From: Plantago major
Lineage: Eukaryota; Streptophyta; Magnoliopsida; Lamiales; Plantaginaceae
Direction: 5' to 3'
Assembly (NCBI GenBank): GCA_026545765.1
Contig: CM048844.1
Coordinates: 51,177,401 to 51,241,400, forward strand
Length of the DNA: 64,000 nt
Shown here: in pieces, positions 12,551 through 23,467 of the stretch
Position numbering within the stretch: position 1 is the first letter of the stretch
How the letters are laid out: the number at the start of each line of letters is the position of its first letter
The notes under the pieces: model-generated
Seen by the model: the letters and a program-made list of their open reading frames with translations, nothing else
Told to the model about the DNA's origin: nothing
The model's database searches: none
Translations under genes and position numbers: made by a program

Positions 12551-12871
12551 GACGAAAACTCAGAAAGGAGAAAGATATCTGGAATAGGCATCCAGATATT
12601 CAAGGCAAAAAGGTATCTGAGACGGGAACTCATATACTAAAAGGAGCTAAAAGTATGAGTGAGACAGGAACTCAGTATGATTAAGAACGGAAAAGAAGAG
12701 AGAAGATATCTGGAACAGGAATCCAGAATATCAAAGGCAAAAGGTGAAACACATAGCAAAAAGATATCTGAGACGGGTATTCAGATATCAAAGGTTAAAG
12801 GGTAAAATGGCTATTTGAAGATTTCTGAGACAGGTACTCAGATATCTAGATCACCTAGTGAGGGGGAACAC
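12551..12871 (+). repeat. Palindrome cluster and purine tract after copia pol
   Basis: Six related short hairpins occur at about 12570, 12610, 12710, 12765 and 12815 (plus a weaker one near 12660). Each has the plan AGATATCTGAGAC, a short loop, then a complementary CAGATATC. The best one, at about 12766-12793, has a perfect 9-bp stem, GATATCTGA with TCAGATATC. The cluster ends at the purine tract GTGAGGGGGAACAC near 12858-12871. Sireviruses are known for repeated palindromic motifs and multiple purine tracts next to the 3' end, which fits. Confidence 0.7.
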
Positions 12872-13289
12872 AAAAGAAGAAAGTAGTACAACTATCCGTA
12901 GTCAACTACTCTCTCGTGTTGTGTATTATTTCCATATTTGTGAAATATATGAACAGATGTATTGTTTGAAGATAAATTCAGAAAACAAAACTGTCCCTTA
13001 GTCACACAGAAGAAATGTGATTCAGATAGCTACTCGCTAAAGTTCATTAATTGGGCTCGATTACATGAAGGGATTGAGATAAGTGCTGGAAAAGCAATCC
13101 CAACCCTTGATGAAATAGGCGTTCCAGATTCAATGGCCAAGATTTAATCTCGCTAAAAAGTAGTGGACTGTAAAAATAGTTGTGGCCCACTAGCATATAT
13201 TTCAAAGTAGTTTTCACCCACGACCTTCTGAATTTGCACAGATACATATGCACAAAATCAATTTGTATGTATATATCTGCTTAAAGTAC
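12872..13289 (+). other. Non-coding interval between pol and the extra 3' ORF
   Basis: The first 330 bases resemble 4343-4681 in element 1. The rest is AT-rich and shows no convincing coding sequence. Confidence 0.5.
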
Positions 13290-13472
13290 AATGCTATATA
13301 TATAGGATTTTGGCAAAAGAAATCACTTTCGCCTCATACTTACACAGAAATAGCAAAAACCTTTCAAAGTTTTCTGCAAATCTCTGTTCTTCGCTTAGTT
13401 ATTCTGCAAAGAATCACTAAACTCACACCTTAATCTCTTTCCGACTTTCAAAAACTTTCACTATTTAAAGAG
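13290..13472 (+). promoter_or_regulatory. Possible internal promoter and leader
   Basis: A TATA-like run (CTATATATATAGG) lies near 13291-13303. About 170 bases of pyrimidine-rich, stop-containing leader follow, before an ATG at 13473 in the context AAAGAGATGGCTCC, close to the plant AAxxATGGC preference. This arrangement would suit separate transcription of the 3' ORF. It is inference from base pattern only. Confidence 0.35.
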
Positions 13473-15960
13473 ATGGCTCCAAAACGTGCTCTTATCTAGA
13501 AATCCCAAGCTACTACCTCTGGTACTGCTAAAAAGCATGCACCAGTGTTGGTTATAACAAACAATCGGTTGATTGGAGAGTTCAATCCTGATCATTGGAT
13601 TTCAAATCATAGGATGATTTGGGGTGGTGCCATGATTGAGGAATACCTCGTTGCTGCAACTGAAAACCAAGCCGATAGGAAGTTGATTCTTGGTATGCTT
13701 GAAAAGGCACAAATCAAGGGGTTTCCTATCTTCTATCCCCAGTGGAGTTTCTTCACTGGATGTGTTGGAATTTTACAACAATTCCAGGATTATTTCCTGT
13801 GTTGATGAAGGCACTGAAATAGTGTCTATAGAAACAAAAGTTCAAGGAAAGGACATCCTTTTGATCTTAAAAACTTTCTGTGAGTTGTTTGAACTTCAAA
13901 ATCTTGGAAATGAATTTGAAATAAATACCAAGGATGATGATCTCCTTGAAGTTGTGAAGCAACTATAGTGATGTGTGTGATCTTGAAAAATCATATACAC
14001 CCATCGACTTCAAACTTGCTGACATCAGAACCAGACATCTGTTGGTTCACTGGGATGTGTTGGCATGCATTCTTCACAGATGCTTTGATGGTCTACAAGG
14101 TGGTGCCGACCAGATAAGCCAAGAACGCTGGATGATGATGTTCTTGTTAGAAAAAAGAATAAAAGGCTGGAAAACCCCTTCAATTGGGGGAAGTACGCCT
14201 TTATGAAATTTGTGAAGAAGATTCAAGGCTTTGAGACTAAAATCGTTAAGGGAATTGCTGAGCTAAAAGCCACAGTAAGCTATGGACTAAAGATATGCTT
14301 CTTACTGGAGAAGCTTGGCATTGAGCTCAGAGAGAAGGCTGACATAGCCAACAGTAACCTGCTCTACAAATATGAGTATACAAACATGATGATAAAGGTT
14401 ACTGCATCTCAGAAAGGTTCCAAGAACCGAAAGACTGATGAGGTATTTAAGGGTTCCGTTGCGACCAAAAATCCCAGAACTTCACGAAAGAAGTCTGCTG
14501 GCAAATCAGAAGGCATACCCATTGTGGATGTCGACTCTCAGATATCTGCCGCCACTGCTGATGAACTCATCAATGAAGATGAACTCATCAATGTTGCAAA
14601 AGATACAACTGCTGATGAACTCATCAATGCTACCAAGGAAAGCCTTGCTGATGAACTCATTGGTAAAAATGAGAGTAGTGGCAGGTATCAAGCCCTATCC
14701 GCAGAAACCGCAGGAATTATGGATCAATCAGTTCCTAATGCTGATGAGAGCTCTGATGATGAATTTGTCATCTCTCAAGTCGTACAAAAATCAAAAAGGG
14801 CTAAGGTTGCTGACAGAGCAACAAGTTTAAAGGATGCTGAAAGAATAGAGGTATCTGAAGAAGAACAGACACCACAGGTTGCTGAACAAGCACCTATTTT
14901 AGAGGTTGCTGAGAAAGCACCCATTACTAAGGTTGCTGGAGACGCACTTAGTACAGAGGTTGCTGAGATAGTACCTAAGTCCTAGGAATCGGGACACGAC
15001 ACACTCAAGCTGGTAGAAGAAGCTTTGAGAAGTGGTGATGTAGTGATGGAGGATTCTGACATTGCCTCCACACTATATAAGCTGTCACAAAAGGATCAGG
15101 ATGAGCCGCACTTTAATTCACCTTCCAGATCCAATTAACATGATTCACCAATTGATAATGAAGCCATGGTGAATGAATTGCAGATTGACATACTAGCAGT
15201 TCTGATTGTTGAAGAAAATCCTGCAAATGAGCAGGTTCCCCAACTCAATGTGAGGGATCAAACTGAGACATCTGCTTAGAATGATCAACCAGGGGAGGCA
15301 ACTGAGTTGCACACTCAGGAAAGGTCTGAAGTACCTGGAACTTCAAATAAAGAAGCTGAAATGGAACAACAAGACCAAATCATAGAAGGGTCACAAGTTC
15401 CAGAGACCAATCAGCCTGACACTGCTCAGGTAGCTGAATGGTTCAACTCTTTACTTGTGATAACTTATGCTTAAATCTTGTCACTTATTAAAATTTCTTT
15501 GTTACAGGCTAAATTACAAACACAACATCAAGGGGAAGCTGCAAAGCTTGCCTTAGAATCTGAGAAGAAGGCTTCCATAGCCTCACCACTTAAGGAACAG
15601 GAGCCTGTCTCACAGGTAGAAGATAGTTCCTTAAGATATAACATCTCAGATATGTACTTTATACACTTGACTAATACTCTTACGTGATTGTTTCTAATAG
15701 GCTCCAACTGAGAAAGAAGAAGATAAGGCAAAAATGCCAGAAAAGGACCCCGAATCCGTCAAGGTTTCTGAAGAAAATGTCATTGAGCCTTCTAGTGTGA
15801 AGATATATAAAAATCAGTGATAAACATTCTTCATTATGGGTTAATATGAAATATTCTCTAATTACTCAATACTTTCTACTTATAGGCTCATTCAGAAGTA
15901 GAAGTGCAAGGGGAAATATACTTTCTCCATTTCCAGGCATGCTCAATTCTGATATCTGAT
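13473..15960 (+). mobile_element. Extra 3' ORF region of the Sirevirus-like element, env-like by position (fossil)
   Basis: Coding-like sequence continues after pol, where Sireviruses may carry an env-like or other extra ORF. The N-terminal part (13473-14200) is globular-looking (NHRMIWGGAMIEEYLV, FDGLQGGADQIS). The middle (14203-14985) is hydrophilic, with repeats of ADELIN near 14560-14665 and of VAE plus proline near 14865-14980. The 3' part is rich in Glu, Lys and Gln and is divided by short AT-rich intervals with splice-acceptor-like AG ends. I see no clear signal peptide or membrane anchor, so env function is not supported by the sequence. It is broken in several places. Confidence 0.55.
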
Positions 15961-16373
15961 AGCTTGAAGTATTCATATATGATCCTCAGATATCTTATGT
16001 CACCCTTGTATTGCTCTTGAGTCATGTAAAAAGACTCATAGGGTTCCACAACAAGTCTTGCTCTTGTGCCTGTTCTAGTGATGTTGGGAATTCTGTGCAC
16101 ATCATCTGGCTTTCGATAAGGACAATCATCAGAGAGGTCCTTCTTCATGGATTCTATTCTCTTGATTACTTCAAAATCCAACCAGACTTTGATGTGGTTG
16201 GTGTTAATCAAGACTCGCTTGTCTTTTCTCCATGCCATGAGTTGCTTATGGATTGGTTCTGGAAATTTTTCATTTACCAGTAAGTGCTTGAGTTCCAGAA
16301 TCCAGTAGCCATTCTTCTGATTAATGCACCTGTAGATAGAGGAGTCATTGTTGGTCTTCACATACTCAATCAT
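15888..16373 (-). pseudogene. Unassigned minus-strand ORF, 161 residues
   Basis: An open frame of 161 residues reads on the minus strand. Its composition is protein-like and balanced: it contains CINQKNGYWILELKHLLVN, MAWRKDKRVLINTNHIKVWLDF, DDCPYRKPDD and RIIYEYFKLSDIRI. I do not recognise a domain. It lies between the plus-strand 3' ORF region and the satellite. Upstream on the minus strand (16374-16735) coding-like but interrupted sequence continues to a GAA-repeat. It may be part of the retroelement's accessory region or an inverted fragment of another copy; a captured host exon is a weaker alternative. Confidence 0.4.
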
Positions 16374-16690
16374 GGCTTCATCAGGCCTGAGTTGTAGTTG
16401 AAGTTTTCTTTGTTCAGCTCTCAGCCTGTTCCTCCCTTGTCTTCAATTCTCCCTTGGGGGATTGCTTGAAGAACCACCATGGATTGACTTGGTATTTCCA
16501 AAGGGTGTTTTTAGCTGCTATTGGCTTTGCATCTAAGGGCTCAGTTAGGCTATCAACCCTTTTTCTCTTTCTGTGAAGAGGAGCTTAATCTTTATCCTCA
16601 TCTCATCATCATCCCCCAGATTTCTCTTGTAGGGTGATTTGCAGCCTTCTTCATTGCCCTGGGATTTGATTTGTCCTTCTTCTTCTTCTT

Positions 16691-16721
<31 letters not shown>

Positions 16722-16735
16722 AGAAGACTCATCAA
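16374..16735. other. Interval before the satellite, with a TTC microsatellite
   Basis: No intact gene. The minus strand has interrupted coding-like sequence (for example TLWKYQVNPWWFFKQSPKGE). A perfect TTC run of about 15 units lies at about 16675-16720, which on the minus strand would read as poly-glutamate. The satellite starts some 15-20 bases after it. Confidence 0.6.
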
Positions 16736-18890
16736 CCCCTTTGTTTATCTCTCAAGCAGAGTTGTTCGTTTGTTGTTTATCCCACTCCTTTTGTGTGTTG
16801 TTTAACTCTCAATTAGAGTTCTTCGTTTGTGATTCTCTTACTCCTTTCTGTGTATTTTTTAAATCTCGAATAGACTTTTTCGTTTCTCATTATTCCACTC
16901 CTTTAGTGTGTTGTTTATCTCTCAAGCAGAGTTGTTTGTTTGTTGTTTATCCCACTCCTTTTGTGTGGTTTAACTCTCAATTAGAGTTCTTCATTTGTGA
17001 TACTCTTACTCTTTTCTGTGTATTTTTTAAATCTCGAATAGACTTTTTCGTTTATCATCATCCCACTCCTTTAGTGTGTTGTTTATCTCTCAAGCAGAGT
17101 TGTTCGTTTGTTGTTTATCCCACTCCTTTAGTGCGTTGTTTATCTCTCAAGTGGAGTTGTTCGTTTGTTGTTTATCCCACTCCTTTTGTGTGTTGTTTAA
17201 CCCTCAATTAGAGTTCTTCATTTGTGATACTCTTACTCCTTTCTGTGTAATTTTTAAATCTCGAATAGACTTTTTCGTTTCTCATTATCCCACTCCTTTA
17301 GTGTGTTGTTTATTTCTCAAGCAGAGTTGTTCGTTTGTTGTTTATGCCACTCCTTTTGTTTGTTGTTTAACTCTTAATCAGAGTTCTTAGTTTGAGATAC
17401 TCTTACTCCTTTCTGTGTAATTTTTAAATCTCGAATAGACTTTTTCGTTTCTCATTATCCCACTACTTTAGTGTGTTGTTTATCTCTCAAGCAGAGTTGT
17501 TCGTTTGTTGTTTATCCCACTCCTTTTATTTGTTGTTTAACTCTTAATCAGAGTTCTTAGTGTGAGATACTCTTTACTCCTTTCTGTGTAATTTTTAAAT
17601 CTCGAATAGACCTTTTCATTTTTCATTATCCCACTCCTTTAGTGTGGTGTTTATCTCTCAAGCAGAGTTATTCGTTTGTTGTTTATCCTACTCCTTTTGT
17701 GTGTTGTTTAACTCTCAATTAGAGTTCTTCGTTTGTGCTACTCTTACTCCTTTCTGTGTAATTTTGAAATATGAATAGACCATTTCGTTTACATTATCCT
17801 ACACCTTTAGTGTGTTGTTTATCTCTCAAGCAGAGTTGTTCGTTTGTTGTTTATCCCTCTCCTTTTGTTTGTTGTTGAAATCATAATTAGAGTTCTTCCT
17901 TTATGATACTCTTACTCCTTTCTGTGTATTTTTTAAATATCGAATAGACTTTTTCGTTTCTCATTATCCCACTCCTTTAGTGTGTTGTTTATCTCTCAAG
18001 CAGAGTTGTTCGTTTGTTGTTTATGCCACTCCTTTTGTTTGTTGTTTAACTCTTAATCAGAGTTCTTAGTTTGAGATACTCTTACTCCTTTCTGTGTAAT
18101 TTTTAAATCTCGAATAGACTTTTTCGTTTCTCATTATCCCACTACTTTAGTGTGTTGTTTATCTCTCAAGCAGAGTTGTTCGTTTGTTGTTTATCCCACT
18201 CCTTTTATTTGTTGTTTAACTCTTAATCAGAGTTCTTAGTGTGAGATACTCTTTACTCCTTTCTGTGTAATTTTTAAATCTCGAATAGACCTTTTCATTT
18301 TTCATTATCCCACTCCTTTAGTGTGGTGTTTATCTCTCAAGCAGAGTTATTCGTTTGTTGTTTATCCTACTCCTTTTGTGTGTTGTTTAACTCTCAATTA
18401 GAGTTCTTCGTTTGTGCTACTCTTACTCCTTTCTGTGTAATTTTGAAATATGAATAGACCATTTCGTTTACATTATCCTACACCTTTAGTGTGTTGTTTA
18501 TCTCTCAAGCAGAGTTGTTCGTTTGTTGTTTATCCCTCTCCTTTTGTTTGTTGTTGAAATCATAATTAGAGTTCTTCCTTTATGATACTCTTACTCCTTT
18601 CTGTGTATTTTTTAAATATCGAATAGACTTTTTCGTTTCTCATTATCCCACTCCTTTAGTGTGTTGTTTATCTCTCAAGCAGAGTTGTTCGTTTGTTGTT
18701 TATCCCACTCCTTTTGTTTGTTGTTTAACTCTTAATCAGAGTTCTTAGTTTGAGATATTCTTTACCCCTTCCTGTGTAATTTTTAAATCTCGAATAGACC
18801 TTTTTATTTTTCATTATCCCACTCCTTTAGTGTGTTGTTTATCTCTCAAGCAGAGTTGTTCGTTTGTTTTTTTATCCACTCCTTTTGTTT
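16736..18890 (+). repeat. Satellite block 1 (about 170-bp unit), with 679-bp tandem units
   Basis: Head-to-tail copies of the about 170-bp satellite described under 34442-64000. From about 17341 the array repeats with a 679-bp period (four monomers): marker TTTATGCCACTCC occurs at 17341 and 18020, CACTACTTTAG at 17461 and 18140, and TTAATCAGAGTTCTTAGTTT recurs one period later near 18733. The left edge starts inside subunit A next to the TTC microsatellite. Near 17131-17190 one extra A subunit stands before B. The right edge is the target duplication of the next insertion. Confidence 0.95.
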
Positions 18891-20411
18891 TTTTTTTTTT
18901 TGTTTTTTTAAAGAAAAAGAGTCAAGGCTCTCGGACATATTATATCATCACCTCATGGCGGTTTATGGGAACCCGCAAAAACCAAGTATTTCTTACAAAT
19001 TTTCTTCCCATACAAAAGCCATAGGTAGCTTCCTAATGCTATGCCTACTAAGATTTACAAAAGTCCTAAGGATGGTTGGAGATCCATTGTGCCAAAAAGC
19101 CCAGTATTCATGTGTGCCTACGCGCCATTGTGCCAAAGTGCTACTAAACCATCCTGTATGCCTGTGCGCCATCATGCCAGTACCATCTACGTGCCATTGG
19201 TCCATCCTGTGTGTCATTGTGCCATTATACACCAGTGTGCCATTGTACGCCAATGTGCCAGTTCCTGTGCGCCAATGTGCCAGTACCCATGTCCTGTTTT
19301 TCCAGTTCCTGTGTGCCACTGAGCCCACCTGTGTGCCAGTGCCTTAGACATAGTGCCACTGTGCATGTACGCCTTTGTGCCTGTCCCTGCGCCATTGCCA
19401 TTGTGATAGTCCCTGCGCCAGTATGCCTATCCCTGTGCCATTGTGCCAGTTCCTGTGTGCCATCCTGCCTTCCTTTATGCCATCAAGCCAATCCTTGTGC
19501 CAAAGTGCAATTCTAGGATTGTCATCATGCCAAAAAGTCTGATTCTGTGCCATCAGCCTGCTGTGGGTTCCTGTACTTGCTCCACCCAATCTACCAATCC
19601 TCTGATCCATTTGCCAAAGCTCATTCCTTGTTTCCTAATAGTGCCAGTATTTCTCTTCTGCCTGCCTGTGATATAAGCTTCAGAAATCCAGCACCTCTTT
19701 TCACCAAAAAAGAGAGTTAACCTAGTAGTGTGCAATGCAGAGAAAAGAAGTGATCCTACCAACCAGAGAAAGGAAATACAATAGCAACAAACACAGGAGT
19801 AGATTGTAACTAGTGCTAGGAGAGGGAAGGATACTCTCCTAAAAAACCAATGAAAACAACACAACTGAGAAGGCCAAACAACCACTCCTAACCATGAATG
19901 CAGAGGTGAAAGAACAAAAAAGCTACAGTCCTTCCAAACTGTAGGATTTCTAAAGAGCAATATGCTACTACCCTTCCCTGACTCCCTCCAACCACAGACC
20001 AAGAACAGCAAAGCAAGCAGTAACCACAAAAATACCAAAGAAGTCAACAAGCTCCTAGCAACTTCCCAGAACTGAGTAATATTATTTTTGTGCTTAGAAG
20101 AATTCTTGATTTCTGTTTTTAAATCCTGTCCTAACTTTTTTTTACCCCTTACAATGTCCATACAGGATCTTTTAAAATCTGGGAAGTATCTACTGATCCT
20201 GTTCTGTTTACAGATCAAATGCCTTTTTTTCAATATTCTTGGCTTTTTTAAAATGCTAAATATGGGATTTCTACAGAAGGTAAATAACACAAAGACCACT
20301 ATAAACATCCCAAAATATCATATCACCTCAAACCACAAGAACCACAGAAGGTACTTCTCACCACCTTCTAAAGACTGCCAAATACTGCACAACAATAATA
20401 TGAGGAACTCA
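18891..20411 (-). mobile_element. Poly(A)-tailed retroposon (LINE-like, no pol), minus strand
   Basis: The segment lies in the satellite between two identical 15-bp copies of CCACTCCTTTTGTTT, at 18876-18890 and 20412-20426. Its left end on the plus strand is a T-run (18891-18912), which is a poly(A) tail on the minus strand. These are the marks of target-primed reverse transcription by LINE machinery. It is 1.52 kb long and has no reverse transcriptase. The longest minus frame (20308-19553, 251 residues) is rich in Leu, Phe and Trp, resembles no family I know and may be chance. It may be an internally deleted LINE that kept both ends, or a non-autonomous retroposon or processed transcript. 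Confidence 0.8.
19090..19560. repeat. Degenerate short tandem repeat inside the retroposon
   Basis: Many imperfect repeats of TGTGCCATTGTGCCAGT-like words with a period near 9-18 bases; GTGCCA or GCGCCA recurs more than twenty times. Composition differs sharply from the satellite and the rest of the retroposon. Open frames in several registers (Cys/Pro/Val-rich on plus, WHNGT-rich on minus) follow from the repeat and are not evidence of protein. Confidence 0.75.
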
Positions 20412-22321
20412 CCACTCCTTTTGTTTGTTGTTTAACTCTTAATTAGAGTTCTTCGTTTGTGATACTCTTACTCCTGTCTGTGTAATTTTTAAATCTCGAA
20501 TAGACTTTTTCATTTCTCAATATCCCACTTCTTTAGTGTGTTGTTTATCTCTCAAGCAGAGTTATTCGTTTGTTGTTTATCCCACTCCTTTTGTGTGTTG
20601 TTTAACTCTCAATTAGAGTTCTTCGATTGTGATACTCTTAGTCCTTTATGTGTAATTTTGAAATCTCGAATAGACCTTTTCATTTCTCATTATCCCACAC
20701 CTTTAGTGTGTTGTTTATCTCTCAAGCAGGGTTATTCGTTTGTTGTTTATCCCTCTCCTTTTGTGTGTTGTTTAAATCATAATTAGAGTTCTTCGTTTAT
20801 GATACTCTTACTCCTTTCTGTGTATTTTTTAAATATCGAATAGACTTTTTTGTTTCTCATTATCCCACTCCTTTAGTGGGTTGTATATCTCTCAAGCCGA
20901 GTTGTTCGTTAGTTGTTTATCCCTCTCCTTTTGTTTGCTGTTTAACTCTTAATTAGAGTTCTTCGTTTGTGATACTCTTTACTCCTTTATGTGTAATTTT
21001 TAAATCTCGAATAGACCTTTTCGTTTCTCATTATCCCACACCTTTAGAGTGTTGTTTATGTCTCAAGCACACTTGTTCGTTTGTTGTTTATCCCTCTCCT
21101 TTTGTTTGTTGTTTAAATATTAATTAGAGTTCTTCGTTTGTGATACTCTTACTCCTTACTGTGTAATTTTTAAATCTCGAATAGACCTTTTCATTTTTCA
21201 TTATCTCACTCCTTTAGTGTGTTGTTTATCTCTCAAGCAGAGTTGTTCGTTTGTTGTTTATCCTTCTCCTTTTGTTTGTTGTTTAAATCTTAATTAGAAT
21301 TCTTCGTTTGTGATACTCTTACTCATTTCTGTGTAATTTTTAAATCTCGAATAGACCTTTTCATTTTTCATTATGCCACTCCTTTAGTGTTGTTTATCTC
21401 TCAAGCAGAGTTGTTCGTTTGTTGTTTATCCCTCTCCTTTTGTTTGCTGTTTAACTCTTACCTAGAGTTCTTCGTTTGAGATACTCTTACTCCATTCTGT
21501 GTATTTTTTAAATCGAATAGACGTTTTTGTTTCTCATTATCCCACTCCTTTAGTGTGTTGTTTATCTCTCAAGCAGAGTTGTTCGTTTGTTGTTTATCCC
21601 TCTCCTTTTGTTTGTTATTTAAGTCTTAATTAGAGTTCTTCGTTTGTGATACTCTTACTCCTTTCTGTGTAATTTTTAAATCTCGAATAACAATCGAATA
21701 GACCTTTTCATTTTTCATTATCCCACTCCTTTAGTGTGTTGTTTATCTCTCAAGCACAATTGTTCGTTTGTTGTTTATCCCTCTCCTTTTGTTTGTTGTT
21801 TATATCTTAATCAGAGTTCTTCGTTTGTGATACTCTTACTCCTTTATGTGTAATTTTTATATCTCGAATAGACCTTTTTATTTTTCATTATCCCACTCCT
21901 TTTAGTTTGTTGTTTATTCTCAAGTAGAGTTGTTCGTTTGTTGTTTATCCCACTCATTTTGTTTGTTGTTTAACTCGTAATTAGAGTTCTTGGTTTGTGA
22001 TACTCTTACTCCTGTCTGTGCAATTTTTAAATCTCGAATAGACTTTTTCATTTCTCATTATCTCACTCCTTTAGTGTGTTGTTTATCTCTCAAGCAGAGT
22101 TATTCGTTTGTTGTTTATCCCACTCCTTTTGTGAGTTGTTTAACTCTCAATTAGAGTTCTTCATTTGTGATACTCTTAGTCCTTTCTGTGTAATTTTGAA
22201 ATCTCGAATGGAACTTTTCGTTTCTCATTATCCCACACCTTCAGAGTGTTGTTTATCTCTCAAGTAGAGTTGTTTGTTTGTTGTTTCTCCCTCTCCTTTT
22301 GTTTGTTGTTTAAATCTTAAT
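20412..22321 (+). repeat. Satellite block 2 (about 170-bp unit)
   Basis: The same satellite in the same orientation, resuming in subunit B exactly at the target duplication of the retroposon. Monomers here often have ATCCCTCTCC for ATCCCACTCC and TTAAATCTTAATT in subunit B, so this block is a somewhat different subfamily from the late array. It ends abruptly in subunit B (TTTAAATCTTAA) at 22321, where gypsy-derived sequence starts. Confidence 0.95.
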
Positions 22322-22615
22322 GTGCTCCTGACGGAGGAACTTGTCCTTCAACTCCGAGTGCTTGAGTTCTTATTGGAGGATTAGCGGCTCTTTCCTCCTC
22401 CGAAGAGAGACTAGTAGTGCGGCCATCACTGGGATAGTCCATTGTGTTTCTTGAAGTGGCTCTCGCCACCCTCCTCTCCGAGTGGGAGGTCTAGATCTTT
22501 GCCTTGGGACAGGCATCCCAAGTGAAATAGTGTTGGTTCTTACGGACCTTCTTGGTCTTGCCACTACTGAAGAGAACAGAACTTTTTATAAAGATTCCCA
22601 CAGAAGACGCCAAAA
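22322..22615 (-). mobile_element. Ty3/gypsy leader and gag start, minus strand (fossil fragment)
   Basis: Read on the minus strand, the LTR end (...CCCTCAACA) is followed by TTTTGGCGTCTTCTGTGGGA near 22615-22596, close to the TTTGGCGCCGTCTGTGGG leader seen after the LTR of many plant gypsy elements. A short Arg/Pro-rich reading frame from 22564, like gypsy gag N-termini, follows. The fragment stops at the satellite edge; the rest of the element is missing. Confidence 0.7.
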
Positions 22616-23467
22616 TGTTGAGGGAAAAGTCCCCCAAACACTTAAATGAATTTCCCTTGCTTTCCTTCACGCTAAGTACCTAGACCATCTTTGAGTAAGA
22701 ACCACCTTGCTTGTAAGAATCAAAGAGTAAGAGCCCGTAAGAACCATCGTACTGATAAGAGGCGATGCGTAAGGACCTGCACAAGTAGCTTGGAGAGGGG
22801 GGGGGGGGGTTAGGACCAAAGACCCGGTTTGCTAAGTGTCAAATCGGTCTAAGACTTTACTCAAGAGAGACTGAAGATCTACTCTGTATAATAGTCGGGA
22901 AGGTAAGAGTCTGGGAAGAAGGCTTGACTTACCTTGCATTTTGAGGATATGTCCATATTTATAGGTTTCCCTCGAGAAGGGGAGGACTCACAAGATCGCG
23001 CCAAGTGTAAGGCTCAGATTACGCTAACAATGCTCTATTAGGCCCATGGCCCAATGTCTTGATAGGCCTATGGCCCAATAGGTTGGTTAGGTTAGGACGT
23101 CCTGCTTAGGACTGTAGTCTGATAGAGCGGTTAGGACGTCCCGCTTAGGATTGTAGTCTGATAGAGCGGTTAGGACGTCCCGCTTAGGACTGTAGTCTGA
23201 TAGAGCGGTTAGGATGTTCCGCTTAGGACTGTAGTCTAATAGAGCAGTTAGGACGCCCCGCTTAGGACTGTAGTCTGATATAGCGGTTAGGACGTCCCGC
23301 TTAAGACTCTAGTCCGTGATAGAGCGGTTAGGACGTCATGGACATATTTCTGTATCAACATATGTCCCCCTATTTTCCAAGTATCTTAGTAGAAGATAGT
23401 TGAGGAACTATAGTGTCCGGGGAGCTTAGGACGCCTTTGACGCCTTGGACATATTTCTGTATCAACA
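22616..23467 (-). mobile_element. Ty3/gypsy LTR, about 745-852 bp, minus strand
   Basis: The plus-strand ends are TGTTGAGGGA at 22616 and TGTATCAACA at either 23360 or 23467; both right-hand ends share the words GGACATATTTCTGTATCAACA, so the LTR length is ambiguous. The minus orientation follows from the adjoining leader. A TATA-like TATAAATATGG lies on the minus strand near 22952-22964. A poly-G run lies at about 22797-22810. The LTR abuts LINE ORF2 coding sequence at 23468, so it entered or recombined with the LINE after the LINE arrived. Confidence 0.7.
23092..23340. repeat. 39-bp tandem repeat in the gypsy LTR, about six copies
   Basis: TTAGGACGTCC-like words start at 23092, 23131, 23170, 23209, 23248, 23287 and 23328, giving a period of 39 with a last step of 41. 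Each unit contains GACTGTAGTCTGATAGAGC. GGACGTCC is itself palindromic. The position in U3 (upstream of the TATA on the minus strand) suggests a tandem enhancer-like block. Confidence 0.9.

Noticed and set aside
16675-16720. TTC run as a triplex or regulatory element
   Set aside because: A simple microsatellite next to a breakpoint. Nothing else supports a function.
18993-19516. Cys/Pro/Val-rich and WHNGT-rich overlapping frames
   Set aside because: All frames over the GTGCCA repeat are open because of the repeat itself.
19553-20308. 251-residue minus-strand protein, possibly a membrane protein
   Set aside because: It starts in the 5' part of the retroposon and runs into the degenerate repeat. 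Hydrophobicity comes from T/G-rich sequence, and no family motif is visible. Kept only as a note in the retroposon entry.
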